Origin: Acidipila rosea | Lineage (GTDB): Bacteria; Acidobacteriota; Terriglobia; Terriglobales; Acidobacteriaceae | Length of the DNA: 64,000 nt | Reading direction: 5' to 3' | Assembly: GCF_004339725.1 (NCBI RefSeq) | Contig: NZ_SMGK01000001.1 | Coordinates: 1,178,001-1,242,000 of the forward strand | Part shown: positions 1 to 9,494 of the stretch, one piece after another | Position numbering within the stretch: the stretch's first letter is position 1 | How the letters are laid out: each line of letters opens with the position of its first letter | Position numbers and translations under genes: made by a program | The notes under the pieces: model-generated | Told to the model about the DNA's origin: nothing | What the model saw: the letters and a program-made list of their open reading frames with translations, nothing else | The model's database searches: none

Positions 1-2
1 GC

Positions 3-2111
3 GCCGCGCACTCCCTCGGCATCTTTCACCGTGATCTCAAGCCCGCCAACGTCATGCTCACCGACGGAGGTCTCGCCAAGATCCTCGACTTCGGCCTCGC
101 CCGCCGTCTCACTCCCGAGGAAGCCGAGTTCGACCCCGCGAAGACCGCCCCGCGTAAGCCCGGTCCCGTCGCTGCCACATACACCGCGCGCGGCGGCACC
201 ATCGCCTACATGGCCCCCGAGCAGTTCGTCACCGGCCAGAGCAGCGTGCAGAGCGATCTCTGGGCGCTCGGCGTCATCCTCTACGAGCTCGTCAGCGGCC
301 GCCATCCCTTCGCCCGCCCCGATGCCGATGAGTTTCAGAGCATCCGCGCCATCCAGTTCGTCGATCCGCCCTCACTCAGCGAGTGCTGCGCCCACGTGCC
401 CCCGGAGTTGTCCAGCGTTATCCTCTGCTGCCTGCAGAAGACCCCCGCCGAGCGCACCTCCAGCGCCGCCGAGGTTCGCGAGTCGCTCAAGACCGTCATG
501 AAGGCGCTTCAGCTTGAGACTGGCATCATCCCCGGCGAGGCCGCCGCCAATCTCCCCGTCTCCAGCGCCGAAAGCGAAAAGCGCACCACCGGCCTGCTCT
601 CCATGCTTGCCGAGCGTTTCCGCGAATCCGCCGACACGCAGCTGCGCCAGAACACGGTCCTCGTGCTGCCCTTCAAAAACTTCGGCGCCGCCGACGTCCC
701 GCTGCTCTACGGCTCCGCCCTGGCCGATGCCATCGCCGCGCGCCTGGCCCGCATGCCGTCGCTCATTGTCCGTCCGTCCAGCGCGCTTATGCACCTTCCC
801 CTGGCGCAGATGGACCCCCTCGCCGTCGGGCAAAAGCTCCTCGCGCAATGGGTGCTCACCGGCAACTTCCTGCGCTCTGAGAAGGGCTTCGATCTCAACT
901 GGCAGCTCCTTGACGTCTCCCGCCAGAGCGTCAAGACAGGCGGCGCCATCAACGTTGCGTCCTTCGATCTCGTAGCCGTCCAGACCGAGATATGCAATGA
1001 GGTCTTCGCCTCCCTGCAGGGTGGCCGGCAGCTCCAGAACCAGCCCGAGCGCAACCATGGCAGCAACGGGGTCCGCAGCGCTCCGCTCGGCGAGGCCGTC
1101 TCCGAGGACTATCTGCAGGCCCGCGCCATGCTCTCGTCCTTCATGCAGCGCACCGGCAGCCGCAGCGATCTCGACCGCGCCCGGGAGCTCTTCGAGCGCG
1201 TTACCCAGCAGGATGCATCCTTTGCCGCAGCCTGGAGCGGCCTCGGCATCACCCACCTCCAGTACACGCGTCACGGCTTCGGCGGACACATGCACGTCCT
1301 CGCCGCGCGCCGCGCCTTCGACCAGGCTCTCGATCTCGATCCCGGCTCCGCCGAGGCCAACCTCTACCGCATCTACATGCTGCTTTCCCGCGGAGAAAAG
1401 GAGAGCGCCCGCCACGGCATCGAACACCTTCTGCGTACCGCCGGCAATGACTGGAATGTTCACATGGTCACCGGCATCACGCTCCGCCTCGACGGCATGT
1501 ACGAGCAGGCCCTCGAACACTTCAACCAGTCGCTCCGGCTCAATCCTTCCAACGCGCCCATCATCTACAACCACCGCGCCCGCGTCTATCAGTATCAGAA
1601 CCAGCTCGAGCTAGCCGCCGACGAATTGCAGAAGGGGCTCACCCTTGAGCCCAGGCACCCGCTCCTGCGCACCTCGCTCGCCTATCAGCACATGCGTCAG
1701 GGGGAACTGCGTCAGGCCATCGGCATGCTCGAGAATGTCATCCGCGACGACGACAGCATGCGCATCGCCTATCCCACTCTCGCCATGTGCTACGTGCAGG
1801 TCGGCGAACGCGCCCGCGGCGCCGCGCTGATTGAGGAAGATTCGCTCGCCGCAGCCGAAGCCGACAGCGAGATGGCCTATCGCCTCGCCACCTATTTCGC
1901 CGTCGAGGGCGACGAGAGCGAGGCTCTCCACTGGCTGCGCCGCGCCATCTATCTCGGCAATGAAAACTATCCCTGGTTCGCGAAGAATCCCGCCTGGAAC
2001 CGTCTTCACGAACACGCCGACTTCGACCGCATCCTTGAAGACCTCAAGAAGAGCTACCGCCGCAATCAGAAGAACTGGAAGCGCCTGCTGGAGCAGGTTC
2101 CCAAGGCATAG
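3..2111 (+). CDS. Ser/Thr protein kinase with C-terminal TPR region (5' end cut by window)
   Basis: The frame is open from base 3, so the N-terminus lies outside the window. What is visible starts in the kinase catalytic loop (HRDLKPANV), followed by DFG in KILDFGLAR and the APE motif in YMAPEQF, all hallmarks of Hanks-type kinases. The kinase fold ends near visible residue 165. A central region (about 220-310) reads like the 'FlgO-like' domain seen in TPR kinases (VLVLPFKNFG...). From about residue 370 to the end there are several TPR-like helical repeats (for example AYQHMRQGELRQAIGMLENV). No transmembrane segment was obvious in the visible part. It probably phosphorylates Ser/Thr on unknown targets and uses the TPRs for protein contacts. 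The stop at 2109-2111 is followed 13 bases later by the convergent VOC gene. Confidence 0.93.
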   Translation, partial: AAHSLGIFHRDLKPANVMLTDGGLAKILDFGLARRLTPEEAEFDPAKTAPRKPGPVAATYTARGGTIAYMAPEQFVTGQSSVQSDLWALGVILYELVSGRHPFARPDADEFQSIRAIQFVDPPSLSECCAHVPPELSSVILCCLQKTPAERTSSAAEVRESLKTVMKALQLETGIIPGEAAANLPVSSAESEKRTTGLLSMLAERFRESADTQLRQNTVLVLPFKNFGAADVPLLYGSALADAIAARLARMPSLIVRPSSALMHLPLAQMDPLAVGQKLLAQWVLTGNFLRSEKGFDLNWQLLDVSRQSVKTGGAINVASFDLVAVQTEICNEVFASLQGGRQLQNQPERNHGSNGVRSAPLGEAVSEDYLQARAMLSSFMQRTGSRSDLDRARELFERVTQQDASFAAAWSGLGITHLQYTRHGFGGHMHVLAARRAFDQALDLDPGSAEANLYRIYMLLSRGEKESARHGIEHLLRTAGNDWNVHMVTGITLRLDGMYEQALEHFNQSLRLNPSNAPIIYNHRARVYQYQNQLELAADELQKGLTLEPRHPLLRTSLAYQHMRQGELRQAIGMLENVIRDDDSMRIAYPTLAMCYVQVGERARGAALIEEDSLAAAEADSEMAYRLATYFAVEGDESEALHWLRRAIYLGNENYPWFAKNPAWNRLHEHADFDRILEDLKKSYRRNQKNWKRLLEQVPKA

Positions 2112-2124
2112 CCAGCCCCGGCAG

Positions 2125-2580
2125 TCACTCCGCACCCATGTGCGCCTGCATCTCCTCCACCGAGACGTCCTTCACATGCGTGGAGAGGAACCAGTGGTAG
2201 CCGAAGGGATCGAGCACTCCTGCCATTCGGTCGCCATAGAACTGGTCCGCCGGCTCACGAACGCTCGTCGCGCCTGCGGCCAGGGCACGGTTGTACGCGC
2301 CGTCGCAGTCTTCGACGTAGCACATCAGGCTTACGCTTGAGCCGCCGTAGTGTTTCGGGCTATACGCATCCATCTCGGGAGACTCGTCAGCCATCATCAC
2401 CACCGACCCGTCGATCTCGATCTCGGCATGGGCAATGCGCCCATCCTTCTGCGCCATCCGCATCCGCTCGTTCGCTCCGAAAGCCTTCTTGTAAAACTCG
2501 ATAGCCTCTCCCGCGCCGCGAACGACCAGATAGGGCTGAACAGTGTGATACCCGCTGGGAACAAACGGAACTGCAGCCAT
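2125..2580 (-). CDS. VOC/glyoxalase-fold family protein (PhnB-like)
   Basis: A 151-residue protein of the vicinal oxygen chelate fold. The N-terminal half (PYLVVRGAGEAIEFYKKAFGA) and the C-terminal half (ADQFYGDRMAGVLDPFGYHW) match the paired beta-alpha-beta-beta-beta modules of PhnB/YycE-like proteins. The family includes glyoxalases, dioxygenases and resistance proteins; the substrate here cannot be told. The start at 2580 is chosen because an AAGGAGG ribosome-binding site lies 8 bases upstream, and a longer reading would add 15 residues without similarity. It is convergent with the kinase gene and probably monocistronic. Confidence 0.85.
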   Translation of the reverse strand: MAAVPFVPSGYHTVQPYLVVRGAGEAIEFYKKAFGANERMRMAQKDGRIAHAEIEIDGSVVMMADESPEMDAYSPKHYGGSSVSLMCYVEDCDGAYNRALAAGATSVREPADQFYGDRMAGVLDPFGYHWFLSTHVKDVSVEEMQAHMGAE

Positions 2581-2927
2581 AGGTCTACCCTCCTTCATGC
2601 AAGGTAGTATGCTACGGCTGCACAAAAATGTCTGTTTATAGAAAATCTCAGGAAATTAACAACTGTAGTGGAGAATGCCGGATCGTCAATCCTTAGGCAC
2701 CACTCCCGCGCGCGAGGCGACGATACACGGCGTGAGAACCAGGGCAATGAAAATAAGACCTACAGCAAGATCGTGCATGGAAGCCAACCTTATTCGTAGT
2801 TAATTCCCAAGGTGCGAGCGCAGCCCTTTCCCGGCAGGAAAATCGTAGAAACGCGGTGCACAGCGCACCGGGCTGCATATGCTCACACACTAAGAACGAA
2901 TTAGCTGCGCATTTAGTTGCATAAGTC
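2581..2927. other. Intergenic region, mostly non-coding
   Basis: About 350 bases between the VOC gene and oligopeptidase B. Apart from one candidate 30-codon membrane peptide gene on the minus strand (listed separately), no convincing gene, terminator or RNA is visible. A 65-codon minus-strand open frame here lacks a ribosome-binding site and does not read like a protein. Confidence 0.5.
2686..2778 (-). CDS. Candidate small single-pass membrane peptide (30 aa)
   Basis: A short minus-strand reading frame begins MHDLAVGLIFIALVL and ends VVPKD. It has a charged start, one continuous hydrophobic stretch of about 16 residues (VGLIFIALVLTPCIVA) and a polar tail, the layout of single-pass small membrane proteins. 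A weak purine run (AAGGTTGG) lies ahead of the ATG. Coding status rests only on this composition; the function is unknown. Confidence 0.4.
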   Translation of the reverse strand: MHDLAVGLIFIALVLTPCIVASRAGVVPKD

Positions 2928-5003
2928 TCAAAAACTTAAGTAATGCAACTCTCGAAGAATAAACGCGTAATCCGTTGCAATTTCCTTCAGGTAGTCGTAC
3001 CGCCCTGAGGCCCCGCCGTGTCCGGCCGTCATGTTCGTATGCAGCAGCAGAACATGTCCGTCCGTCTTCAGCGTTCGCAGCTTCGCGACATACTTCGCCG
3101 GCTCCCAGTACATCACCTGGCTGTCGTACAGCGACGTCTTGATCAGCATCGCCGGATACGCCTTCGCCTCGATGTTGTCATAGGGCGAGTAGCTCAGCAT
3201 GTACTCGAACGCCTCCCTCTCATTCGGATTGCCCCACTCCTCATATTCCGGCACCGTCAGGGGCAGAGAAGCGTCCAGCATCGTATTCATCACATCCACG
3301 AACGGCACATGGGAGACCACGGCCCGGTAGAGATCCGGCCGCATATTCACCACCGCGCCCATCAGCAGCCCGCCCGCGCTGCCGCCTTCGATCGCCACGC
3401 GCTCCGGATCGCCATAGCCCTTCTCGATCAGTTGCTCGGTCACGGCGATAAAGTCGGTGAAGGTATTCCGCTTCACCATCAGCCGCCCCGCATCGTGCCA
3501 CGGCTTGCCCAGGTCGCCTCCGCCGCGTATGTGCGCATACGCCATCACAAAGCCGCGATCGAGCAGGCTCAGCCGGTTCGGGTTGAATCCGATCGGCAGC
3601 GCATAGCCATACGATCCGTAGCCGTAGATGTAGAGCGGATTCTTTCCCTCCTCGCGCATGTCCTTGCGATACACCAGCGACACCGGCACCTCGACGCCGT
3701 CCTCTGCCCGCGCCATCAGCCGCTCTGAGGCATAGAGCTCGCGGTCAAAGCCCCCCGGCACTTCGAGCTGCTTCAGCAGCGTTTCTTCGCCCGTCGCAAG
3801 GTCGTATTCGTAGACCGAGCTCGGCGTCACAAACGACTGATAGGCATACCGGAACTTGTCCGTATCGAAAACCCGGTTGATGTGCGGGTGGGCGCTGTAC
3901 ACCGGCTCGGGAAAGATCACCTCCCGCGAATCCAGCGTCTCCGCGCCTTCCCCGGCAAAGCGGCAGACGCGCAGGTGCTGCAGCCCATCGCGCCGTTCGC
4001 ACGCCACGTAGAACCGCGCAAAGAGGTCCACATCTTCGAGCATCACATCGTCGCGATGCGGCAGCATCTCCCGCCAGTGCTCGCGTCCCGGCGAAGAGAC
4101 TGGCGCCGTCACCAGCCGGAAATTCCGCCCTGCATCGTTCACGCGGATATAGAACTGCCCGTTGCGATGATCCGCATAATATTCAATCTCGTCGCGCCGG
4201 GGCTCGATCAGCGTAAACTCGCCCCCCGGCGCATCCGCCGGCAGGAAGCGCTCTTCGCTGGTCGTGTGGCTCGCGCTCTCGAGCACCACATACTTCCGGT
4301 CGCGCGTTCTTCCTGCGCCGATGTTGAAGCGTTCGTCGGCTTCTTCATAGATCAGCACATCCTCGCTGTGCGGCGTCCCCAGCCTGTGCCGATACAGCTG
4401 GAACTGGCGCTTCTGTTCCTCGTCCTCGACCGTGTAGAAGATGGTCTCTCCATCCGCCGCCCAGGTCACTGACCCCACTCGCTCCACGCGCTCCGCCAGC
4501 AGCTTGCCCGTTCGCAGGTCCTTCACCTGCAGCGTGTACTGGCGAAATCCGCGGTTGTCCACCGAGTAGGCCAGCATCGCCCCGTCATCCGACACGGTGA
4601 AGGCGCCGATCGCCATGAACGACTCATCCCGCGCCAGCTCGTTGACGTCCAGCACCATCTCCTCTGCCGCATCGAGCGAGCCGCGCTTGCGGCAATAGAC
4701 GGGATACTGCAGCCCCTCAGCCGTCCGCGAATAGTACCAGTAGCCGCCCTCGCGAAACGGCACTGAGATATCCGTTTCCTTGATATGGCTCAGCATCTCG
4801 CTATACAGCGTCTTTGCCAGGTCGTGCGTCGGTTCCATCGCCTCGCCGCAATACGCATTTTCCGCTTCGAGATATTCGACGACTTCCGGGTTGGTCCTCT
4901 CCCGGAGCCATGCGTAGTCGTCGATCAGGGTATGACCGTGAAGTGTCGTGGTCTTGCGCTCCGCGCGCGCTTTTGGAGGGGTCATTGCTGCCGATGTGCT
5001 CAT
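2928..5003 (-). CDS. ptrB: Oligopeptidase B (prolyl oligopeptidase family S9A)
   Basis: A 691-residue serine peptidase that should cleave short peptides after Arg/Lys. The N-terminal two thirds form the beta-propeller gate (for example HGHTLIDDYAWLRE at the start), and the last 240 residues are the alpha/beta-hydrolase domain. The catalytic triad is visible: Ser542 in GGSAGG, Asp627 in SLYDSQV and His662 in TAGHGGASG. The length matches the family norm (about 690-700). There is no signal peptide, so it is probably cytoplasmic. It lies 66 bases downstream of fetB on the same strand and could be read through from the HAD-fetB unit. Confidence 0.95.
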   Translation of the reverse strand: MSTSAAMTPPKARAERKTTTLHGHTLIDDYAWLRERTNPEVVEYLEAENAYCGEAMEPTHDLAKTLYSEMLSHIKETDISVPFREGGYWYYSRTAEGLQYPVYCRKRGSLDAAEEMVLDVNELARDESFMAIGAFTVSDDGAMLAYSVDNRGFRQYTLQVKDLRTGKLLAERVERVGSVTWAADGETIFYTVEDEEQKRQFQLYRHRLGTPHSEDVLIYEEADERFNIGAGRTRDRKYVVLESASHTTSEERFLPADAPGGEFTLIEPRRDEIEYYADHRNGQFYIRVNDAGRNFRLVTAPVSSPGREHWREMLPHRDDVMLEDVDLFARFYVACERRDGLQHLRVCRFAGEGAETLDSREVIFPEPVYSAHPHINRVFDTDKFRYAYQSFVTPSSVYEYDLATGEETLLKQLEVPGGFDRELYASERLMARAEDGVEVPVSLVYRKDMREEGKNPLYIYGYGSYGYALPIGFNPNRLSLLDRGFVMAYAHIRGGGDLGKPWHDAGRLMVKRNTFTDFIAVTEQLIEKGYGDPERVAIEGGSAGGLLMGAVVNMRPDLYRAVVSHVPFVDVMNTMLDASLPLTVPEYEEWGNPNEREAFEYMLSYSPYDNIEAKAYPAMLIKTSLYDSQVMYWEPAKYVAKLRTLKTDGHVLLLHTNMTAGHGGASGRYDYLKEIATDYAFILRELHYLSF

Positions 5004-5069
5004 AAGGTTTCAGAATAGCCCGTCGTCTCAAAACCTGCAGACGCTTACCTTGTCTGATGCACCGACCGC

Positions 5070-5849
5070 TTATCGCAGAACTAATTGTTCCTGCTCATTG
5101 AAAATTCGTCGCGTCACCATCTGGCTCGCCACATAGCAGGTCAGCGCCGCCGCAGAGAAGATCACCGACAGCACCACAAACTGGTACAGCGCCGCATACA
5201 CCGGCGAGGCTCCTGACAGCACCATTCCAGCCATGATCCCCGGTATCCACACAATCCCCAGCGACCGGATATTGTCCATCGACGGAATCAGGCTCGCCCT
5301 GAAGGCTGCCCTCAGATACGGCAGCAGCGCCGTCTCCGATGCTGCGCCCAGCGCCAGCGCCGACTCGATCTCCCCCGTATGCGAAGAGACCTCGCCGCGC
5401 AGCCGGTCCAGGAAGAGCGACTGCGTATTCATCGTGTTGGCAATTACCATGCTGCCCACCGGCACCAGCATCGTGATCTTCAGCGGAATCACGCCGAACA
5501 CGATCATCACCGCCAGCACCGCGCCTGCGCCGCATGCGATTGCCGTCAGCGCCAGCAGGTAGGCTCGCGGAATCCCCCGCGCCCGCTTGCGCACGATGCT
5601 CGCCGCCGCGAGCATCATCCCCGCCAGCACCAGCAGCGAGGTCCATTGCGGCCCATGCAGCAGAAAGGCCAGCCCCGCGCCCACCGCGACGATCTGCACC
5701 ACGCCGCGCAGCTGCGCAATCGGCAGCTCGCGGAACAGTCCCGGCGCGCGTCTGCTCGCCAGCAGCATCACGCTCAGCGCCGTCAGTGCCGCCACCACAC
5801 ACTCCGCCAGCCCCAGCGAAAGCTGCGTATGGAAGAAGTGTTCGAGCAT
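5070..5849 (-). CDS. fetB: FetB-type ABC transporter permease (UPF0014 / YbbM family)
   Basis: A 259-residue integral membrane protein with about seven hydrophobic segments. The conserved family core is visible: PVGSMVIANTMNTQSLFLDRLRGEV, followed by IESALALGA and the MDNIRSLG / WIPGIMAGMVLSG stretch. In E. coli FetB pairs with the ATPase FetA in iron export and resistance to oxidative stress. Here the gene next door is not an ATPase; a FetA-like ATPase lies at about 53 kb. It starts 5 bases after the stop of the HAD phosphatase on the same strand, so the two are probably co-transcribed. Confidence 0.88.
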   Translation of the reverse strand: MLEHFFHTQLSLGLAECVVAALTALSVMLLASRRAPGLFRELPIAQLRGVVQIVAVGAGLAFLLHGPQWTSLLVLAGMMLAAASIVRKRARGIPRAYLLALTAIACGAGAVLAVMIVFGVIPLKITMLVPVGSMVIANTMNTQSLFLDRLRGEVSSHTGEIESALALGAASETALLPYLRAAFRASLIPSMDNIRSLGIVWIPGIMAGMVLSGASPVYAALYQFVVLSVIFSAAALTCYVASQMVTRRIFNEQEQLVLR

Positions 5850-5854
5850 CCCGC

Positions 5855-6511
5855 TCAGGCCCGCGCGGCCTTTGCAGGATGCAGAGGATCCGGCAGCTCG
5901 CCGATCAGTCCCCGCGCCTTCAGGTCTTTCTGCAGCTGTTCGATATTGGTGAAGAGAATCGCGTGGATGCCCACCGAGTTCGCCGCCGCGATATTCTCCG
6001 GCTTGTCATCCAGAAAGACAGCCTCCTGCGGCGCAACTTCCAGCTTCTCGCAGGTGTGCGTATAGATCGCCGGATCGGGCTTCGCAATTCCCAGCTCGCA
6101 CGACCACGTGTGATGGTCAAACTCGCGCAGCCAGCCGAACTCCTGCCGCATGTAGCGCAGCAGCTCCTCGCCCATGTTGGAGAGGATCCCCGTCTTCATC
6201 CCCGACTCGCGCACCGCTTCCACCCACGCCAGCATGCCCTCGTTCAGTGTGCTCCACATCAGCACATCGTTCTCGATCAGCCGCTCGATCTGCGCCGGGG
6301 TAAACTCCAACTCCGCTTCCCGCGAAAAAGTCTCCCAGTAGCTGTTGCCGTTCAGCACGCCCAGGTCGTACTCGTGCCGGTGCCGCCAGTAGTGCTGCTC
6401 AAACGCAGCGTGCTCCAGCCCTGTAATCGCCAGCAGGTTGCTGTGCGCCGCCGGCTCCTGTGCCGTGCTCAGGACCATGCCGTAATCGAAAATCACCGCG
6501 CGAATCGCCAT
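5855..6511 (-). CDS. HAD-superfamily phosphatase (YihX-like, subfamily IA)
   Basis: A 218-residue haloacid-dehalogenase-like hydrolase. Motif I is IFDYGMVLS, with Gly in place of the second Asp as in YihX / epoxide-hydrolase N-terminal type HADs. Motif II is GILSNMG, the motif III Lys is in ELGIAKPDPAIY, and motif IV is VFLDDKPENI. The cap domain occupies roughly residues 15-80. YihX acts on alpha-glucose-1-phosphate; the substrate here is unknown. The ATG at 6511 is preferred because AAGGGG sits 6 bases ahead. It is the first gene of a tight unit with fetB. Confidence 0.87.
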   Translation of the reverse strand: MAIRAVIFDYGMVLSTAQEPAAHSNLLAITGLEHAAFEQHYWRHRHEYDLGVLNGNSYWETFSREAELEFTPAQIERLIENDVLMWSTLNEGMLAWVEAVRESGMKTGILSNMGEELLRYMRQEFGWLREFDHHTWSCELGIAKPDPAIYTHTCEKLEVAPQEAVFLDDKPENIAAANSVGIHAILFTNIEQLQKDLKARGLIGELPDPLHPAKAARA

Positions 6512-6602
6512 GAATACCCCTTGGAAAACCTTTGAGGACATCAATCCTCTGCCATCCATTATGCGTGACCCGGCGACCGCCCGGCATGTGAAAAGATGAA
6601 GC

Positions 6603-7763
6603 GTGCATTTCTCCTCCCGCACCGCCTGGAACACGGAAGAGTCCGATCTCGCCCGCGCTCTGCGTCAGCGCCGACTCGCCGGTCTGCCCGTCTACGACCT
6701 TACCGCTTCGAACCCCACCCATTGCGGCTTCGCTTATGATCCGCAGGCGCTGCTCGCGCCTCTCGCGACTCCCCAGGCGCTCGATTATGAAGCAGATCCG
6801 CGCGGTCTGCCCAGCGCGCGTCAGGCCGTCTGCGGCTACTATCGCGACCACGGAGCAGCCTTAGACCCGCAGCAGCTCTTCCTCACCACCAGCACCAGTG
6901 AGGCCTACAGCTTCCTCTTCCGCCTGCTGGCCAATCCCGGCGATCAGGTGCTCATCGCGCAGCCCAGCTATCCGCTCTTTGATTTCCTCGCGGTCCTCGA
7001 TGACGTCACCCTCGTGCCCTATCCGCTCTTCCATGATCACGGCTGGCATCTTGACCCGTCCTCGCTCCGCGAGCGCATCACTCCGCGCACCCGCGCCATC
7101 GCTCTCGTCCATCCCAACAACCCCACCGGCCACTTCCTCAAGCCCTCTGAGCGCGCCGAGCTGGAGGCTATCTGCCGTGAACACTCCCTCGCGCTCATCG
7201 TCGATGAAGTCTTCCTCGACTACCCGCTTGAAGCCGCTCCGCAGCCCAGCTTCGCCACTGGCCCGCATCCTGTTCTCACCTTCGTCCTCAGCGGCATCAG
7301 CAAGATCGCCGCGCTCCCTCAGATGAAGGCCGCATGGATCGCCGTCTTTGGTCCCCAGTCCCACGAAGCATGCGACCGCCTCGAAGTCATCGCCGATACC
7401 TTCCTGTCGATGAACGCCCCCGTCCAGCACGCCCTGCCTCACTGGCTCGCCGGCCGCGCCGCCCTTCAGCAGCAGATCGCCGCACGCACCCGCGCCAACC
7501 TTGCAGCCCTCGACCAGCTCCTTGCTGCCCAGACCCTCCTCACCCGCCTCCCGTCGGAGGCAGGCTGGTACGCCACCCTCCGCATCCCGGCTCTTGGCAG
7601 CGGAGAGGAAACTGCCCTCGCCATGCTCCAGGCCCACGGAGTCTACGTGCATCCGGGCAGCTTCTTCGGCTTCCGTGGTGAGGGCTGGCTCGTCCTCAGC
7701 CTGCTCACTCCCACGCAGGAGTTTGAGCAGGGAATCAGCGCCATCCTCCGCTACTATCGGTAG
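6603..7763 (+). CDS. PLP-dependent aminotransferase, class I/II
   Basis: A 386-residue fold-type I aminotransferase. Visible motifs are HPNNPTGHF (substrate/PLP contact), VDEVFLDYP (the Asp that pairs with the pyridine nitrogen), and SGISKIAALPQMK, where Lys234 is the likely Schiff-base lysine. The C-terminal GWYATLRIP and HPGSFFGF match the small domain. The reaction is transfer of an amino group between an amino acid and a 2-oxo acid; substrate preference cannot be read. The start is GTG with only a weak ribosome-binding site. It is divergent from the HAD gene, with about 90 bases between start codons. Confidence 0.92.
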   Translation: MHFSSRTAWNTEESDLARALRQRRLAGLPVYDLTASNPTHCGFAYDPQALLAPLATPQALDYEADPRGLPSARQAVCGYYRDHGAALDPQQLFLTTSTSEAYSFLFRLLANPGDQVLIAQPSYPLFDFLAVLDDVTLVPYPLFHDHGWHLDPSSLRERITPRTRAIALVHPNNPTGHFLKPSERAELEAICREHSLALIVDEVFLDYPLEAAPQPSFATGPHPVLTFVLSGISKIAALPQMKAAWIAVFGPQSHEACDRLEVIADTFLSMNAPVQHALPHWLAGRAALQQQIAARTRANLAALDQLLAAQTLLTRLPSEAGWYATLRIPALGSGEETALAMLQAHGVYVHPGSFFGFRGEGWLVLSLLTPTQEFEQGISAILRYYR

Positions 7764-7824
7764 TCGCGCATCGTTGCAGGAACTTACCCGGGCCCCTGTT
7801 CGTACTCAGTGAGGAACAAAGCCT

Positions 7825-9411
7825 ATGGAATCCACTCAGCCCACGCTCAAGCCGCTCCACGCTATCCTCAGGCTCAGTCTGGCCTTCGCCTGCCTCAAGG
7901 TCCTCATTCAGGTCCTTGGCAACATCCTCGCGCAGCACGCAGGCTACGGCATCTTCCGCGACGAGCTTTACTACCTCGTCTGCGGTCGCCATCTTGCCTT
8001 CGGCTATGTGGATCAGCCGCCGCTCGTCGCCCTTCAGGCACGCATCTCAGAGACGCTCTTCGGTCACGAGCATCTCTGGTCGCTGCGCCTGCTCTCCGCC
8101 CTCGCTGGCGGAGCCAAGGTCTTCCTCACGGGCATCCTCGCCTGGGCGCTTGGCGGAGACCGCCGCGCTGCCGCCCTCGCCATGCTCGGCGTGCTGGTCA
8201 CCGGCGTCTACCTCGGCATCGACGGAATCCTCTCCATGAACTCCTTGGATCCCGTCTTCTGGATGCTCTGCGCGCTGGCCCTCATCCGCATCGTTCAGTC
8301 GCAGTCGTCCGCGCAGGTCCGCAACTGGTGGATCGTCTTCGGCGTCAGCGCCGGCCTCGCCTTTCAAAACAAGGATTCCGTAGCCTTCTACCTCATCGCC
8401 ATGCTGGTTGCGATCCTGTTCACGCCCACCCGCCGCATCCTCGCCAGTCGCTGGTTTGCAGTCTCCGTTCTGCTGATCGTGGCCATCGCCATGCCCAACT
8501 TCCTCTGGCAGGTCGCCCACCATTTCCCCACGCTGGAGTGGCTGCACAACGTGCAGGTCAGCGGCAAAAATGTCGATCTCCCCCCGCTCGCCTTCATCAA
8601 GGCGCAGCTCATCATGCTCAACCCGCTCACCGCGCTGCTCTGGATCAGCGGCGTAGCGTGGCTCCTTTTCGGCCGCCAGGCAGGGCAGTTCCGCTTTCTC
8701 GGCGTCTTCTATCTGGTCTTTCTGCCGTTCATGATCCTGCTCCATGCCAAGGACTACTACCTCGCGCCCGCCTATCCTGTCTTCTTTGCTGCCGGAGCCG
8801 TTGCATGGCTCTCCTGGGCCGCTGCGCGCGCCAACTCCCGCCTTCGCCTCGGCGCTATCGCCGCCTATGCCGTCCTGCTCATCACCGGCTTCTTTGTCTT
8901 CGTCCCGTTTTCAATTCCCGTGCTGCCGCCTCAGCAATTCCTCGCCTATGAGCGCGTTGTCCACTTCGCTCCCGGCGACACCGAAAACCACGCCGCCAGC
9001 CCGCTGCCTCAGTTCTACGCCGACATGTTCGGCTGGCAGCAGATGGCTGATGAGATCGCCCGCGTCTACAACTCGCTTCCCGCCGCCGACAAAGCCCGCG
9101 CCGGCATCTTCTGCAACAACTATGGCGAAGCCGGCGCAGTCGACATCCTCGGCGCAAAGCATCACCTGCCCCAGGCCATCAGCGGCCATCAGAACTTCTA
9201 CTTCTGGGGCCCGCGTGGCTACACCGGCGACGTGCTGCTCGTCGTCCAGCGCTCCCGCAGCGATCTCGATCAGGAATTCGCCTCAGTCACCGACATGGCA
9301 CACGTCGAAAATCCCTACGCCATGCCCTACGAACACGTCCACATCTACCTCTGTCGCGGCCTCCGCAAACCCCTCGCTACCGTATGGCCCGCGGTAAAAA
9401 ACTGGCATTGA
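7825..9411 (+). CDS. Glycosyltransferase family 39 (PMT/ArnT-like) membrane protein
   Basis: A 528-residue GT-C fold protein with about 10-12 hydrophobic segments in the first 370 residues and a soluble C-terminal domain. The acidic loop typical of lipid-linked sugar transferases is present near residue 45 (FRDELYYLVCG, then FGYVDQPPL). Such enzymes move a sugar from a polyprenyl-phosphate donor to lipid A, protein or another acceptor on the outer face of the inner membrane. GAGGAA lies 8 bases ahead of the ATG. The donor is unknown, but a polyprenyl-phosphate glycosyltransferase (40.5 kb) could supply one. Confidence 0.9.
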   Translation: MESTQPTLKPLHAILRLSLAFACLKVLIQVLGNILAQHAGYGIFRDELYYLVCGRHLAFGYVDQPPLVALQARISETLFGHEHLWSLRLLSALAGGAKVFLTGILAWALGGDRRAAALAMLGVLVTGVYLGIDGILSMNSLDPVFWMLCALALIRIVQSQSSAQVRNWWIVFGVSAGLAFQNKDSVAFYLIAMLVAILFTPTRRILASRWFAVSVLLIVAIAMPNFLWQVAHHFPTLEWLHNVQVSGKNVDLPPLAFIKAQLIMLNPLTALLWISGVAWLLFGRQAGQFRFLGVFYLVFLPFMILLHAKDYYLAPAYPVFFAAGAVAWLSWAAARANSRLRLGAIAAYAVLLITGFFVFVPFSIPVLPPQQFLAYERVVHFAPGDTENHAASPLPQFYADMFGWQQMADEIARVYNSLPAADKARAGIFCNNYGEAGAVDILGAKHHLPQAISGHQNFYFWGPRGYTGDVLLVVQRSRSDLDQEFASVTDMAHVENPYAMPYEHVHIYLCRGLRKPLATVWPAVKNWH

Positions 9412-9494
9412 CGACAGCCGGGGCACGCTGTTTCAGGTGCCCCATTTCTGCCGCCTGTCCCAAAAGTCCGCCTGCCTCCGCGTCATCTGCGACA

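Noticed and set aside
372..1574. 400-codon open frame on the minus strand
   Set aside because: Antisense shadow of the kinase-TPR gene in GC-rich codons; the plus-strand product has clear kinase motifs.
2693..2890. 65-codon minus-strand frame
   Set aside because: No ribosome site and poor composition; a shorter frame (2686-2778) in another phase is the better candidate.
7809..8951. 380-codon plus-strand frame
   Set aside because: Out-of-frame shadow of the GT39 glycosyltransferase; Arg/Pro/His-rich with no domain.
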